NCBI GenBank assembly: GCA_031310005.1
Contig: CM062382.1
Coordinates: forward strand, 2,542,001 to 2,606,000
Origin: Dactylellina haptotyla
Lineage: Eukaryota; Ascomycota; Orbiliomycetes; Orbiliales; Orbiliaceae
Reading direction: 5' to 3'
DNA: 64,000 bases
The notes under the pieces are model-generated. The model was given only the letters and a program-made list of their open reading frames with translations. It did no database searches and was not told the origin of the DNA. Both the position numbers and the translations under genes were made by a program. This document shows, one piece after another, positions 23,123 through 36,888 of this stretch (position 1 is the stretch's first letter; each line of letters starts with the position of its first letter).

Positions 23123-24671
23123 ATGCTGGCGTCGGTGCCGTACTTCAAACTTTCTCCGCAGGGTCGGGCACGCGTTAGAGATAAATTTACACCGCCGGGA
23201 TACATCTTCTACTTGGTATCAATCATGCTGTACGTCAAAGTTCTGCTCCCTTCTTATCGGTTTAGCTAGCCTGGCTGAGTCGGTGTGTTTGTCGCCGCAT
23301 CTTCCGATCATTCCGACAAGTCGCGGGCTTGGACAACACTTTTCGGGCTGGTCAAACGCCGGGTGCTGATTGTTCGGTTGATCGTACTGACGAATCGTAG
23401 TCTCTTCGCCTTAATCGTCCAGTATCTCTTCTCGGCGTCCGACGCGTTCAGGATTTACGATACCAAATGGAGTGTGTCGGGTCACATTGAGCAGTTTGTC
23501 GAGCAATGGGCACAGAGAACTGGGCTAGGAGAGTACCCGTCCAGCTTTACTCGGGGTATCGAGCCGGTGGGTATCATTGCATTGCAGCAAAATATGCAGA
23601 ATGCCCGTGCAGATCTTACGTAGATGCTGATACTTACGGTATAGAAACCTATTCACTCGCATAACGACTACTGGCAGAAAGTACCTTTCTACAAAGGTAA
23701 GCCTAGACCGACCTTCCGACAATTTTTTAGCAATTCGGGCCCGATATTCGTTTGCTAACTCTTTTCTCGTTGTGCATATAGCTATCTCTGTCGGCGCAAT
23801 CTCGGTCGAAGCTGATGTTTACGCGCGAGATGGTGATCTTTTGGTATGTAATGGATTCTTGAGAATGCTAGTGGAATCGGCGAACAATATCTAATTTGGC
23901 TAGGTCGCACACGAGGAAACTGCTCTGTCTCCGAATCGTACCTTCCGATCGCTTTATGTGAACCCGCTGATCGAGACCCTCGAGCGACAAAACCCCAAAA
24001 CAAAGTTCGTTAACGATTCCCGCTGGTAAGTCAATATAATTCCCCTTTTATTCTGCGATCTCTAGCGCGAGGGTTTGGGACCTGACTTTTCCTTTTCTGG
24101 TAGCGGTATCTTTGATGAGGCTTGTACCCAGACACTTTACCTCTGGGTCGACTTGAAGACCGGCGTTGAAGAAACCTGGCCGCTGGTTGCAGCTCAGCTC
24201 GAACCTCTACGCAAAAGAAACTGGCTTACGAAGTGGGATGGAGAAACAATTATTCCAGGACCAGTCACGGTAATCGGCACCGGGAGCGCAAACTGGGAGG
24301 GCCTTATCGTCAATAAGACCAGACCTCGCGACTATTTCGTTGATGCTCCTCTCCTGAGTATCGGCACGGAGTCCGAGCAAATGGACAAAGATGGAAAGGC
24401 TCCGCTGTACGATCATACTAGCAGCCCCTTTGCTACGACAAGCCTTCCCGCAGCTGTGGGTTATGTCAGGGGTCAGTTGAGTTCCAAGCAATTAAAGAAG
24501 GTCGAGGATTTGGTGAAGAAGGCAAAAGATCGTGGGATAAAGGTCAGATTCTGGGAAACACCTGGCTGGTCGACCAAGAGAAGACATAATATCTGGAGAC
24601 AACTCATGGATATCCCTGTGGGGTTGCTGAATACTGATGATCTGGAGGACGCCGCTTTTGGGGATTGGTAG
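23123..24671 (+). CDS. AIM6: AIM6-like PLC-type phosphodiesterase-fold protein
   Basis: Six exons: 23123-23215, 23321-23566, 23645-23696, 23782-23843, 23904-24025 and 24104-24671; all junctions keep frame and the product is about 380 residues. Exons 2-6 are well supported, while the first exon and its donor (GTATCA) are my best guess. After an N-terminal region the protein shows KPIHSHNDYWQKVPFY (from residue 114), then SVEADVY and DGDLLVAHE. It continues with TFRSLYVNPL and LYLWVDLKT, the order expected for the AIM6 family (altered inheritance of mitochondria 6), which has a glycerophosphodiester/PI-PLC-like TIM barrel. The His residues in HSHND and AHE and the acidic EAD correspond to the usual catalytic/metal positions. 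Substrate unknown. The C-terminal KVRFWETPGW segment is also typical of the family. Confidence 0.85.
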
Positions 24672-27144
24672 AACATTCGGTGGAGACGAGTTTCTTGCAA
24701 GCGACAGGCACGAGGCCATTCAACCGAGAGAAACTAATGAAAATGAAGAATCACAAAAAAAAAAGTTAAATTTGAGACTAAATGCAATTCCAGTAGAGTT
24801 TATGAAGAATAGTCTGAGCTTTCACACACTAATTTCGTTAATCACGCACACAAGTCTCATTGCAATTGATTAATTGGACCCACGCGCCAGGATTAAATCC
24901 ATTTTTCTGGAATTTAGTCCCGACCCAAAGTTACCACGAGGGTACATGCACGAAAGAAGTCTTAGTTCGGTTTTTGTTTTTTCGTAATCTCCATTGTCAC
25001 CGTGACCAGGGAAACAAGGGAGGTCCTCGTCGAAGTCGAATTCAGCTGGTGTAGATGTATGTTACCGGGCTCACTAGGACAAATTCAAAGAGTCGAAAAC
25101 AGAAACATCTACATCTGAGTTTCGCAAGTACTTGCCTACTCGCGCAAAACCTAGCTCGTCGCGCGCTTGAGGAGGAGTTCGCATGTACAGAGTACATAAA
25201 TGTGGAGACACTTTGTACTCCCACCCATGCAGCCAGTCGATTCGCCTCTCCGAAACCAGCTAGAAGCCATCCCAAGTGTGCTTTTCCACGTCAGCGAGCC
25301 CCGCTTGCTCAACTAATCAACACAGGGGAGCCGTCTGCCTGACTCTCCACAAATCCCAACCAGCCGGTCCTCCAGCGGAGTCGACAGCAGACCTTTCCAG
25401 CAACCTTCTTCAACTGGTCGCGAGTTGGAATACTCGCCAGCTCGCTGTCGATGCATTCCTCATCGTCGGCTGGGTTCCAACGTTCCAACATTTCGGTAGC
25501 GATGTTGGTCGCACAAACCTCCCGACCTTGCGACACAACCGCCCAAGCTGGCGTGCAGAAGCGTTGTAGACGACGACATGCACCTCTTGGAAATGCAACA
25601 CTTCTCGATGAGCCTTTTCTCATGCAGGCAATCTTTTTTTTTTACCTTCTTCGGTCTACATATCGGGTCTGCCGGGGTCAGTTATCAGTCGTGCCACATC
25701 CATACTTGGCCGTGGGATCTTGGTCATTGAATCGCAGCCCGATATTCCTTTTTGTTACCAAGCTTACCCCTCCTTGGAATGAGGTCCCACTTTCTGCTAA
25801 AAAAGCGCTAACGTAATGGAAATGTCCGTCATTTTTCAGCCAAGATCAACCTCCCAGATTAATTATTTTCGTGCTGTCAACCTGATTTTCCGGGACTCTT
25901 AAGTTGGTCTGATCTGAATCAAACGGGTGGCCCTGGTTTGCCGTCCGCTAGCGTCATTTAAGGTAAGCTGGACCACGCTTGTGGGACGACAACTTTAGAA
26001 GCAAGCAAGCAAGCCATGTCGCACTTCACACACACACCTCCTCGTTATCACGAGAAATGAGCGCAAACCCTGTGTGCTGGCACGCTTTCCTGCGAAAGGT
26101 GGGGAATCCTCCCCACCATCTTTAGCGCGGAACCTGGTGAGTGTCACGAAATGTAATAATACGAGATGCAAGTGATTCCCTTACCCTGCTCAACCAAGTG
26201 CCTTCTGGCCAATGTGTTCGAGAAAAATGTATATTGTTATGCACGAAGGCGACCCACAATTGGGCAATCGACTCAGCTATGCACCTCGACAAACCGAGAT
26301 ATGTTCTCTTGCTTCGCAATCGATGCAATCGAGTTTGCCCTTTAAGCACATCGTCTACGAGCCTTGCAGTTGCATATGGCCTGACTGGGGCAGAACACCT
26401 TCCAGCTGGCCAACAGCCATTCATCCTGCCTCGGATCATACAATACCTGCTTCCGTGCCGCCCTACTGCGTGAAAAAATCCATGCTTCCGCGAAAATGCA
26501 ACGCGTGGGATGTTGCCGGAATACCCATCGATATACAAGTGTCCTGTCAAATTTTAAATGAAGAACCGCTCGAAATCAAGTACCTGGTGCTTAGGATGAA
26601 TATTTAGCCGAGTACCGTCCATGGACATTTGCGACGCTGTAGAGGTAACGTGAGCGAAAAGAGAAAGGAATGACCACCATTTCCTCCACTGCCACCTCGC
26701 ATATGCGCGTAGTTATCACAGGTGGGTATAGCGTGTCTACCTAGGATATCGCAAGCATTTGGCGAAAAAATGGAGGGAAGCAAAATTTAAAAAAAATAGA
26801 AATGGAAGGGGGGAAAAAAAAAGCCGGCGTAAAATTTGGGGTCTTTCCCTCCCAACAACCCAGTTGACTTAGGTCCTACGGCTCTCGGATTGCGACTTGT
26901 TGCTAGACTAAACTGCAACGGTACCTCGCGGTTCTGATGGCTTATAAAGGCGACACGCCAGCCGCCTACTAGTCCCCTTGATTTGGTACTACTTTTTCAG
27001 CTGACAAGCATTTTCTCTCCCTTTACTTCCCTTTCTTTTACCAGTTAGCCTGGCCAATTTGTATACACCGTTATAATATATCTATTTTCGTTTCTATCAA
27101 AATTACGTTTTAGGATAAACTCAGACCACAAACAACCCGAGGCA
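24672..27144. other. Intergenic spacer, 2.5 kb
   Basis: I see no gene. Several frames of 90-140 codons on both strands overlap and look like chance. The right end contains a TATAAA-like site (listed separately) and pyrimidine-rich leader sequence for the dehydrogenase gene. Confidence 0.5.
26943..26948 (+). promoter_or_regulatory. TATA-box candidate (TATAAA)
   Basis: TATAAAG lies about 200 nt upstream of the ATG at 27145 and is followed by CT-rich sequence that resembles fungal transcription start regions. The evidence is positional only. Confidence 0.4.
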
Positions 27145-28363
27145 ATGGAGCCTGAAAAGAAGATGGGGTTCCTGAAAAGGACCAAGACTAAGACTGCGAT
27201 TCAGTTTAACTCTGTTATGGCATTGGTGGTTAGAACACTACTGGCAAAGTACCTATCTCATCAGAAACTAGAGAAACTGGACCTTACGGGTAAAAATGCT
27301 ATCATCACTGGCAGCAATACCGGCTTGGGTAAGGCTATGGCGACACATCTGGCTGAGATGAATGCTACGATATATCTCGTCTGTCGAAACTTGGAAAAAG
27401 CAGAAGTTGCGAAAGCAGATATCCTCAAATCCGCGCCAAATGCAACGATTCACCTCCTACAGCTTGACACTTCTACCCTGGAAAACTGCCGCAAATTCTG
27501 TGAGAAATGGGAGACCGATGGTGGCAAGCCTATCGACATTCTCATGCATAATGCCGGTGTTGGAAGCGCCCCTACAAGGGAGCAAGCCTTTGGTCCTGAT
27601 GGCTTCGAATATCTCTACACGACGAACCTCCTTTCCAATATCCTCATGACCTATATGCTTGAAAAGTTCTTCGCCCCGAACGCTAGGGTCATCATGACAT
27701 CCTCGCCTGGTTGTTATGTCGGCGGAATCTCCAGTCAATTCGCGACACAATCGACAAAGCAATCTATAGAGAAGGGCTTCAACTACCCGGACGGCCAGAA
27801 ACCACAGAACAGCATACTCTACTCGAACACAAAATTGATGCAACTCTGTTTCGCCAAGAACTTGATGAGGAAGTGGAAGTTGGAAGGGAAAGACTACGTT
27901 GCCCACGCTTATAACCCCGGCTATGCCGCATCCGAATTCTTCAATAAGGACGGTGTTCACGATACGAAACGGAAAATGGATCCTATCTGGTGGATTCTGA
28001 AAAACGGCGTCAACCTGGCCATGCCATCCTCGGAAGGCTGCAAGACAGGTGTCATGCTGGCAACCAGTCAAAGTAAGAAGGTGGCTGCAACTGGCGGTCG
28101 CCTGTGGGAAAGAATGAAGACAAGGACCTGCATTGTAAGTTTTTGATCACTCCACTTTACCCCTCTTTAGGACATATCCAAGGTCAGACACAAGACTAAC
28201 AATATGATTCCTACAGATTGATCTTTACGACAATAGATTGCTCGATAAGCTGTGGACTAGATGGTGTCTTGATGTGGGTATTCAGTGGGACCTCATCCCC
28301 AAGGAATTGCTCTCAGAAGGCAGTGTCGATGGGGGCAGTACCATAGCTACTATGGAGAAGTAA
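27145..28363 (+). CDS. Short-chain dehydrogenase/reductase (SDR)
   Basis: Two exons, 27145-28134 and 28217-28363, joined across an 82-nt intron (GTAAGT to CTACAG, phase 0); the product is 378 residues. The classical SDR marks are present in order: the dinucleotide-binding TGSNTGLG (residues 55-62), HNAGVG (about 135-140), catalytic Ser in VIMTSSPG, and the YSNTK active-site motif (about 226-230). The family binds NAD(P)H and oxidises or reduces alcohols and ketones; this member's substrate cannot be read from sequence. The N-terminal about 45 residues are basic with a short hydrophobic patch and may direct membrane association. The C-terminal extension (NRLLDKLWTRWCLDVG) fits fungal retinol-dehydrogenase-like SDRs. 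It is tail-to-tail with the calcium pump gene. Confidence 0.92.
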
Positions 28364-29578
28364 ATGGATGGCAGCTGGTTTTACGAGCTCAGCGGTACGG
28401 TCACGCCTGTATCCTGAGCCCGAAGATAAGCCTGTCGGTCTGGTTCCACGAGACAAAAAATTAGTGGCTTGACCTCTAAATTTTTTAACGAACATGATGA
28501 TTGCATGAACCCCCTCGTTTCCTTTACACATTTCAATTTCTAGCGTTGCCGTTTGATTCCTTCTCATCCCCCCCTTTCCTTCTTACCTATCTCTTCATAT
28601 ATACATGCATGTCTTTGGTTTTGGCTGGATAGCAGGGCTCCAGGACCTGTGCCAGCCTTTTTCTCCTTAATCATCCTTTCATTTGTCAGCCTCATTCGGG
28701 TTTCCTAATTGCATTTTAGCGACGTTTGTTATTATCGTTTCCTTTTTTTCTAGGGTTCTAGTTGGTTATTAGGGTTGGACAAAAGGACATACAAAGATTA
28801 AATCTGTTACAAAGCCTTACAGTATATTTGAGTTTCATCAGCGTTGTTTTAAAAGCCCTACAGGAAGCATCTACATCCTTTACGTAGGGGTTTCTTTTTT
28901 TCTTTTTCACTAGATATACACCACTCCCTGCTATTAAATAAATAAATTTAAAGAATATATGGCTTACTAAGGACAAGGCGTTCACGTCAGCCGCGCGCCT
29001 CCCTTGTGTGCATATCCGGATATACCTTGAACTCAGAATTGGAGGCACAGTTTACGACACAAAAAGATTAATGAAGTGTTTCAAAGTAAAAAGCTAAGTG
29101 TTCTATTAGGAATATTTTGAATACATTGGAGATAAGACCTGAAGTCAAATGAATAGTATATAGTGATGATTCCGAAAAAAAAAATGCCTTGTAAGAAATG
29201 AATGAACTCCAAATACTCCCTTAAACGCCATCGCTCCCTCGCTAAATGATTGAGATGTTTGTACTTTTGAGTTTATATCATCGTAACAGCATATCCTCCA
29301 CGCAGAAAGAACCAAAAAAACGCGAGATATTTTGTGAGATTTCAAAGAGGTGTAGAAATGCAGAAAGAATAACGCGAACGCCGTTTAAAATACCCATCAA
29401 AAGCGAACAATGTTGCAAAACAAAAGGAAAATGTGTTGTGAGAAAAGACGAGCCAAGGCAGAGTTGAAAGAAGGATCGGGAAATGTTCGGTGGCTGCGCA
29501 AAAAGTGTGGATCTCGGTTCAGCACAGCCTTCCTCGTAAACAAAAGATGTCTAAATCCCTCAGAGAGAAGCGGTCCAT
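28364..29578. other. Convergent 3' spacer, 1.2 kb
   Basis: The spacer lies between the stops of the dehydrogenase and the calcium pump. It is T-rich on the left and A-rich on the right, as expected for two facing 3' ends. No gene or repeat was identified. Confidence 0.55.
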
Positions 29579-32500
29579 CTATACTTTGCGTGGCATAGCA
29601 GCTTCGATATCTGCTGTTTTGGTATATGGGCTAACTGGAGTGATAACATCGTCTCCAACAACAATAGCTGGCATTGGTGGGGCGATGGTGGTTGGGGTCT
29701 CCTTCTCAGTATCATCTGAGGTGGGATATTTCTCTTCCTCTTCGGCCTGCTTTCTCTTGCTGCGCCCGAAAGGCTTCTTTGCAGCTCGCCAGGTATTTCG
29801 GAACAGGTGACCGATAGGATTGAGGACCCAGCGGGCGAAGAAGCCCCAGATACGACCGATGAAACGAACGAATGGCAAGCAGAAAACCCAGAATGAGTGA
29901 ACGGAGGAGTCTGGGATGAGTCTGATGAGAACAGCCCACGGGAGGGAGATTGCTGCACAACCAAGGCAGATTCCCCATTGTCTAGCGTTGATGTGAACGA
30001 CGGAGAAGGCGTTGCCACCAACGAAGATGATAAGGACTTGGCCGCCAATCATGACGCAGTTGATAAGAATGAAGAACCAATTCCTTTGGATACCAGCGAA
30101 GATGTTGAACTTGTTATCTAGACGACGGTTATTGAACTCGTTGAAAATTTGCATCCAGACGAAAGTGTTGAAGACGATGGTGTCGAGCTCTAACTTTGTG
30201 GTATCACGAAGGAGCTTTGGACCTCCAAAGTAGAGAGTGAAAGTAATAACCAATTGGAGAATTGCTTGACCAATGATCATTTTCCACATGCGCAGGGTAA
30301 TCAACGGAGCCTTCTTTCCAGCTGGCTTTCGGTCGAGGATCTCTTCAGTTGGAGGATCAGTGGCCAAAGCGAGAGCTGCAAATGTGTCCATGATGAGGTT
30401 AACCCAGAGTAATTGAACTGCAGTAAGAACAGACTTCATTTGATCGTTAGAGACCGCGGAGACAAAGGCGAGGATGACGGCAGTGATGTTGACAGTAAGC
30501 TGGAACTGAAGGAACTTCTGGACGGCGTCGTTGACAGCGCGGCCCCACATGGTTGCTTTGACAATGGATGCGAAGTTATCGTCCATGAGAATGATAGCAG
30601 CAGCTTCCTTTGCAGTTTCAGTACCGGCAATACCCATAGCGAAACCAACATCAGCAGCATGAAGAGCAGGTGCATCGTTGGTGCCGTCACCGGTGCAAGC
30701 AACAGTTTCTCCGAGATCTCTGAGTCTGCGAACCAAGATACGTTTGTCCTCTGGAGAGGATCGGGCGAGGACTTGAAGGTTAGGAAGGATTTCATCCATC
30801 TTCTCTTGAGACAACTGGCGGAACTCAGGGCCTTCCATGACGATACCACCTTCAGAGTAGATACCACATTCGGTTGCAATAGCCTTAGCAGTGACGATGT
30901 TATCGCCAGTGACCATTCTGACGGTGATACCAGCCTTTTGACACTTAGCGACAGCGATTTCAACGCCAGGTCGGAGGGGATCCTGGATGCCGACCAAGCC
31001 GATGAAGACACAATTGTTGAGAATGGAACCGAAGTCGACTACAGAAGCATCATCTTCCTGGAAAGTAGCTTCTGCTGGTGGCCATTGTGGGAAGTCCTTG
31101 TAGAGCATACCGATAGTTCGAAGGGACTTCTCAGCATAGGAAGTGATAGTATCCTCCAAGGAACTGATGTCCTTGCTGCTCAACGCGATGGTAGAGACCT
31201 CAGAAGAAGAGGAGACGTCGGCAAGATAATGAGAAGCAGAGCGAAGCATGATTTCAGAGGCACCCTTGACGAACAGGCGGTATCCGCTAGCAGTCTTGAT
31301 GGCAACACCCATACATTTGCGACCGGAATCGAAGGGGAAGATCTGAACAATGTTGACGTTGGATCGTTCTTCTGCGACCGGCGACATACCAAGGAAGTCT
31401 CGGGCGAAGGTGAGTAGGGCAGTTTCGGTCTTGCTACCAATGAAGGTCTTGACGCCATTTTCTTCACCCTCAAATGCGGTCGAGTTGATTGCAATACTCT
31501 TGACCAACAACTCCTTGATGGCGGGTGATAAATTAGAGGTGACATCAGTGATTGGCTGGTGGGTAAGCTTCTCTTGGAGATTCGCAGTGGCGGCGAATCC
31601 CTTGTTCAAGCCAACAGTGCCGGCAACGACAGTCATTTGGTTGGTGGTGAGAGTTCCGGTTTTGTCAGAGCAGATGGCGGTAGCATTTCCCATGATTTCA
31701 CAAGACTTCAACAGTCTCACGAGGTTGTTGTCTTTCAACATCCTGGTGGTCGCAAAGGCAAGAGCCAGAGTAACGGCAAGTGGAAGACCTTCGGGAATAG
31801 CAACGACAATGATGGTAACGGCGGTAATAAGGATATCTGTGAAGACGGAAGCCTTCTCCGCTGAGTTGGCAGGGTTTCCGGGCAATTGAGCAAGGAACCT
31901 GATCAAAAGAACGAAGAACAAAAGACCGGCGGCACTAAAACATCCATTAGTATATTTATAAAGAGAATGAAGGGCTTGAATCAAACTTACGCGGCACCAA
32001 GTTTACCAATCATACCAGCAAGATCGTTGAGCTTTTCTTGAAGAGGGGTTGGTTCGGTTTCTGTACGAAGAGCCATCATGATTTTACCGAAGCTGGAGTT
32101 GACACCAACGGAAGTAGTCATATAGGTACCGACACCCTCAAGAACCTTAGCACCGGAGATGACAAAGGGATCCATTTTAGCAGTGGCGGTTCCGTTTCGC
32201 AAGTGTCTCCAGACTTCTTCGCCGGGTGTCTTCTTCATCATGTCGGATTCACCAGTGGCGCTAGACTCGTCACACTTGACGTTGTGGCCTTCGACGAAGA
32301 CACCATCGGTCGGAATAAGATCGCCAGGTTCGATGTGGACAATATCTCCGACCATCAAATCATAGACAGAAATGAGAACAGACTTTCCGGAGCGAATGAC
32401 TTTGATTTCTCTAGAGTCCTTCTTGCGGTTAAGCTTGACGAATTGGCGTTCCTTTTGGTAGTCATTGACAGCTCCACTACAAATATCATGTCAGGTTGAT

Positions 32501-33353
32501 TTCTTTAGGTAAATAAGAGTTTGGTGACTTACACTAAGACCACGATAACAATAGCCACGATGATAGCAACACCCTCGATCCAGTCTGCCCCCTTGACAGT
32601 TGGTGTTTCACCCGGTTGAGGGGCAGGATGCGAACGAAACGTTTCGTAAAGGCCCAAAGCTAAAGATATAATGGCAGCGCCAGTCAAGAGAAGAAGAATT
32701 TCGTCCTTATAGGCATTCCACATTAGCATCCAAAGAGGAATTGACTTCTTCTCTGGAAGCCTATTATCTTTAAATACTCTAAGTCTATCTGCGTAAGCTG
32801 TAGTAGCCCCGGATCGGGGAAGGTGAACAGCCTGGCTATGATTTGACTTTTTAGGTTCTTCTTCGCTGCTGGTGACGGCTTCGTTAAAGCTAATTGGCGA
32901 GTCGATATCGGTTTCGTCGACGCTAAGACCCGTTTGGAGGTCTGTCTTTAAACCCTTGGCGATACCAAAAATACCTCCCAAAGCCTGATACGCGGATAAC
33001 GACTTTGGATTCAACATTTTATTTAAGTGTCCCGGTGTAAACCCGAAAGGATTATTCTCGATTTTAAAGTCTCCTTCGGTGCCCGGGTCTGGCTTCAAGG
33101 CGTCTTCGGGGCTAACATTATCGAAATTGCCCATCGAGCTGGACCTTGGCCGTAACGTGCTGCCGCCAATACTAGAAGTACTATAATGTCGGACATGGTG
33201 AGTTCCTGCTGTTAAAAAAGAATTTGTAGGCGTTGTCGGTGAACCAAAGCTTTCGCTACGGGACCTGCCGCCGGAAGCATTATCAACAGGTGTTATTGTA
33301 AGATGCTGGTCTGTGCTGACCGTCAGAGACGGTACGGAGTGAGGTTGCGCCAT
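29579..33353 (-). CDS. P-type Ca2+-transporting ATPase, PMC1/PMCA class
   Basis: Three exons on the minus strand, 33353-32533, 32476-31991 and 31934-29579; both introns (56 nt each, GTAAGT donors) are phase 2. The product is 1220 residues. An about 180-residue Ser-rich N-terminal extension precedes the pump. Hallmarks in order: the actuator-domain ESSATGES, the channel motif AIPEGLP, the phosphorylation motif CSDKTGTLT (Asp near residue 526), KGASE in the nucleotide domain, and GDGTNDAP in the hinge. Together with about ten hydrophobic segments these mark a P2B Ca2+ pump. In fungi such pumps (yeast PMC1, Neurospora nca-2/nca-3) move Ca2+ into the vacuole or out of the cell. Filamentous fungi carry several paralogs and I cannot say which this is. 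No truncation is seen. The C-terminal tail is short and acidic, without an obvious calmodulin-binding helix. Confidence 0.97.
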
Positions 33354-36300
33354 GACGGCTCAAAATAGCATCAATTTTGTGTTGTTGTTGGGGCTGTTGT
33401 CGATGTCGACCCTTGTTCTGGTGTTGCGCGACTGGGTAAAATGTTCTGTTGTTGGTCGCGGAATTCCACCACTATAAACGCCCGTGAGTATGTATGTGAG
33501 TATGTGCGTGAGTGTGTGTCGGCTGGGTCGAGTGGTTGCTTATATTCGATCGAGTCGAATTGTTGAATGGAAGGAAAGGGGTATTATATTGAGAATCCGA
33601 AATTTAGAATGAGGAACCGGATTTATGAAACGTTCTGGCAGGCTAATGCAGGCTCCTTCCGCCTGGCTGATTGTTTATTACTGAAAATGCAGGAGCAGCA
33701 GAGTTGTGAGGCAGAATTTTGGGCTCAGGAAGGAATCGGAACTTATAGTTACCGCGATTCTCAACTGACGGGCATTTTCAGGTTTTTATTATTTTTCAGA
33801 TGACGACCCTTCTAAGGCTTGTGAAAAATATGTGAGGACTGGGCAAAAGCGGCGGAGCCAAATCTATGATTTGTTTTCCCCAATAGCTCAATGATTCCCT
33901 GGGTATTTCATTGGGAAGTTCAAATAACTGCCTTGGACGGCATATTGCTTGCAGAATGAATGCTTTTGTGCCCGCGCGGTGCGGTGCGCACATGGTCAAA
34001 CGCCCATCTCACAGGTGGAAGTGGGCTGTGTAAGTCTTAAGACAGGGGGCAGCGCTGGTCGAGTGTGTTGGAAGGTCTCGCTGGTCCATGAAATCAATTA
34101 CGCTTAACCAGCCTTTGGAGGCAGGATCGTTGCCACCTAGCCTGCTTCCTGCTCAGTATTTCAGATCCTTGCTAGGACTCTTCACTGTTTAAAAAGGAAT
34201 GATCATCTAGGGGGCTTTCTCCATCTTGCAATTTTTCTTGGAGTTTTCTTATATTCTGGGCATCCAACAAAACGAGCCAAATGCGAGATCGAGACGTATC
34301 GACTTGATGGGTGGAGTGGCCCACACAGGGCGCCTAACGTAGCTAACAAGTTACATTCGACGCCAGCAACTGTTGAGGGTCCGGGCCAATGAGGCGGCTT
34401 CCCCACGCTCAACAGGAGGCTATAACACGAAATTTGAAGTATTAGTCGCCAAGTCCTTCTTCCTCGCCCTGTTTAGGCGCCATTCAACGTGTCTGAGGCC
34501 GGGAAGGAACTGCCAACCCGTCAACGCGAAACAACGCACTTTATTCTATCTATCCTCTATCCTATAGTTCACCCAAATTGTGTATCATAAAATCTATTTC
34601 GATTGAGATACGGGCTTGTTCGGAGGGTGAGGGAAGATCTCGTCGACGGGACGGGACAACAAACTCGCCAAGCTCCTCCTTCCTAAACCACTATCGTCAA
34701 AATCTTCCAGAGCTCTTTACCGAGCTTCTTCCCGTGCAACTGATTACTTTGAAGGACAAGATGCCAAGCGAAGCCAGTGATGATGTAGAACTTTCTTGGG
34801 CAGGCCTAGGCATACGTTCAGTGACAAACCTGTTGCAAATGGAAGCTGGTAATGGGATGAACAAACGGGAACGATAGGCCACTATCAACATCTTGGGATT
34901 AACAATCACACAAGGAATGCAGAAAAGTCCGATAGCAGGGCTTCACAGCCCCTCGGCCAACCGCGGGTTTATGGGGACCTTTACCGTTTTGAAGTTCCTA
35001 ATTGTTTTCAGGTGGGGATTTGGTGATGCCAATACCTCGCCAATTTTTTCGACCTCTCGCCAATACAACACTAAGGCTCACTAACGGTTGATAGACGAGC
35101 ACGTCTTGCGCTATACCAGAACTCCGAGTTACGGAATTCCGCTTGGCAGAGATACGTTGGCGGATTCGAGACCTCTCGTCACCTTCGGTCTTGATTTCTG
35201 ATACGTCTTCGGGTAGACGTAGGACAGACATGTCCAGGACACAGCCTCCCACCCCATGGAACCTTCTCCATGGTTTATACGATCGTGGTTATACATTGTT
35301 CGGACACGAGTGATCACGAGGATCGATTAGAGCTGGCAAATTTGCCTCTAGATGGCATAGATCTAACGCCTCTTCTGATACGTATCATTACGTCTGTGCT
35401 TTCGCATTATTTCATGGCTATAGTGTTCACCTGCCCTTGGACCTGTCCGGATTTTGCAATTTTGTGTTGCATGAGCTGACCCAGCCACAAATAGTGGCAC
35501 ATGTGGCAGTGCATCACAGTGGCAAACTGGATATTGTGCTGTTCGGACTCACATTTTTGCGGCTCCGGCCGGACCGGAAGCGAATGGCTTACTGGAAACA
35601 AGTACTTATGACTTCACTGATCACAAAAGCACAAAAGATCGAATCCGTGAATTCCTCGACCAGCTGAAGTGGCGCTAGAAGTGGCTTGAAACTGTGGCTT
35701 ACGTCTGGAGTCTCCGATGAACAACAACACAACGCGAAATACCTAGGCAGCTGTCAAAATAGGCAAGAGCTCATGCTCAACATTTTGATATACCAGGAAC
35801 CTTGGTCATGATTTCGAATACCCCGAAAGTAGCCAAGCCAGCTACCTAGTAGTCTGACAATTTTCGCGATGCCAGCGGCGATTTCCTTGCGGTCATCGCA
35901 TTACATCGCAAGACACTTGCGAAACGTTATGTTACCACAGTCTTCGGGCTCGGAAATTTTTGGTAAGGAGACTGCAGGTTGACAGCACTGCCCCAGAACG
36001 CAGCTTTGCTTGGCTATAGGTAACCACGAGCCCAAGATAACCTTTATAAATTATGGCAAAAGTCTGCACTGAATTCCGAAAACGTTGTCTCTAAACACTT
36101 CCAAGGAATTATACGGGCGCGGCGGCGGTCCTCCGGAGTGGCAACTTGCGAGAACCCGGAGTTGTTAGGCTCGAATACCAGATCACGATGAACCTGAGCC
36201 TGTTCCCCAAAACGCATAAACTCAGCTCACCCTAAGCATATGGCACAGCTTGAGCGTCTAACTTGTAACCAAACAGGAATCAGGGGTTTCTCTAAGCCCT

Positions 36301-36888
36301 ACCAGATGACGACTCGATTTTCCAAGGGTAATTATGCTTATTTTCCAAGCGATGCCACGAGCGGCTTTTTTCTCTTTGTGTTCCTCGAGCTTGCGGACAC
36401 GGACATCGGTGTCTCTTGGCTACTTCCCATCGTGTTCGTGATAACCGATTTCTACTACCGGAAGTTGTTGGAATCGGCAGCCGTAAAATCATGATATTTC
36501 CCTCACCCCAACTGAGAGCAGGTGGGCGCAGCAAGCTGGCACATGCAAGGGGCCAAACCTCTCCACTCGCCTGACACGGAAACTCTAATAGATATCAACT
36601 TGTAGATATTTTTCTTCAGACATATGCCGTTAATCTGTTGCGACATGCGAAGAGTCTTGGGATATCGTAATTGAAATGAGTATAATCTGTGAAAAACCTG
36701 ATTTCCATTGCTAACTACAAAGTCGGTCGCTGCAAAAAGCGTACAAAAGCAAAAAGATATAATAAAATATTTCCATAAAACTTTAAACTCCGCCCTCTAA
36801 ATATTTCTATAGAATTCCATATCTCTCCCAAACTTCCTTCACGATGAAGGCTGTGCGTGAGAAATTAAAACAATTACACTTCTTGCTT
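33354..36888. other. Intergenic spacer, 3.5 kb
   Basis: The left end is the promoter and leader region of the calcium pump and has an irregular GTGAGTATGT-type repeat at about 33482-33519. The remainder has only short frames without recognisable protein character. No RNA gene or mobile-element protein was found. Confidence 0.5.
33482..33519. repeat. Degenerate GTGAGTAT-type tandem repeat
   Basis: Four to five imperfect copies of a unit like GTGAGTATGT lie about 130-170 nt upstream of the calcium-pump ATG. This is a simple-sequence tract in the 5' leader or promoter; a regulatory role is possible but unproven. Confidence 0.6.

Noticed and set aside
27457-28071. 204-codon minus-strand frame
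   Set aside because: It is antisense to the well-supported short-chain dehydrogenase and has no recognisable features.
30413-31417. 334-codon frame on the plus strand
   Set aside because: It lies fully antisense to the conserved catalytic part of the calcium pump, has low-complexity Asp/Ser composition and no family features; it is a mirror of the pump's codon pattern.
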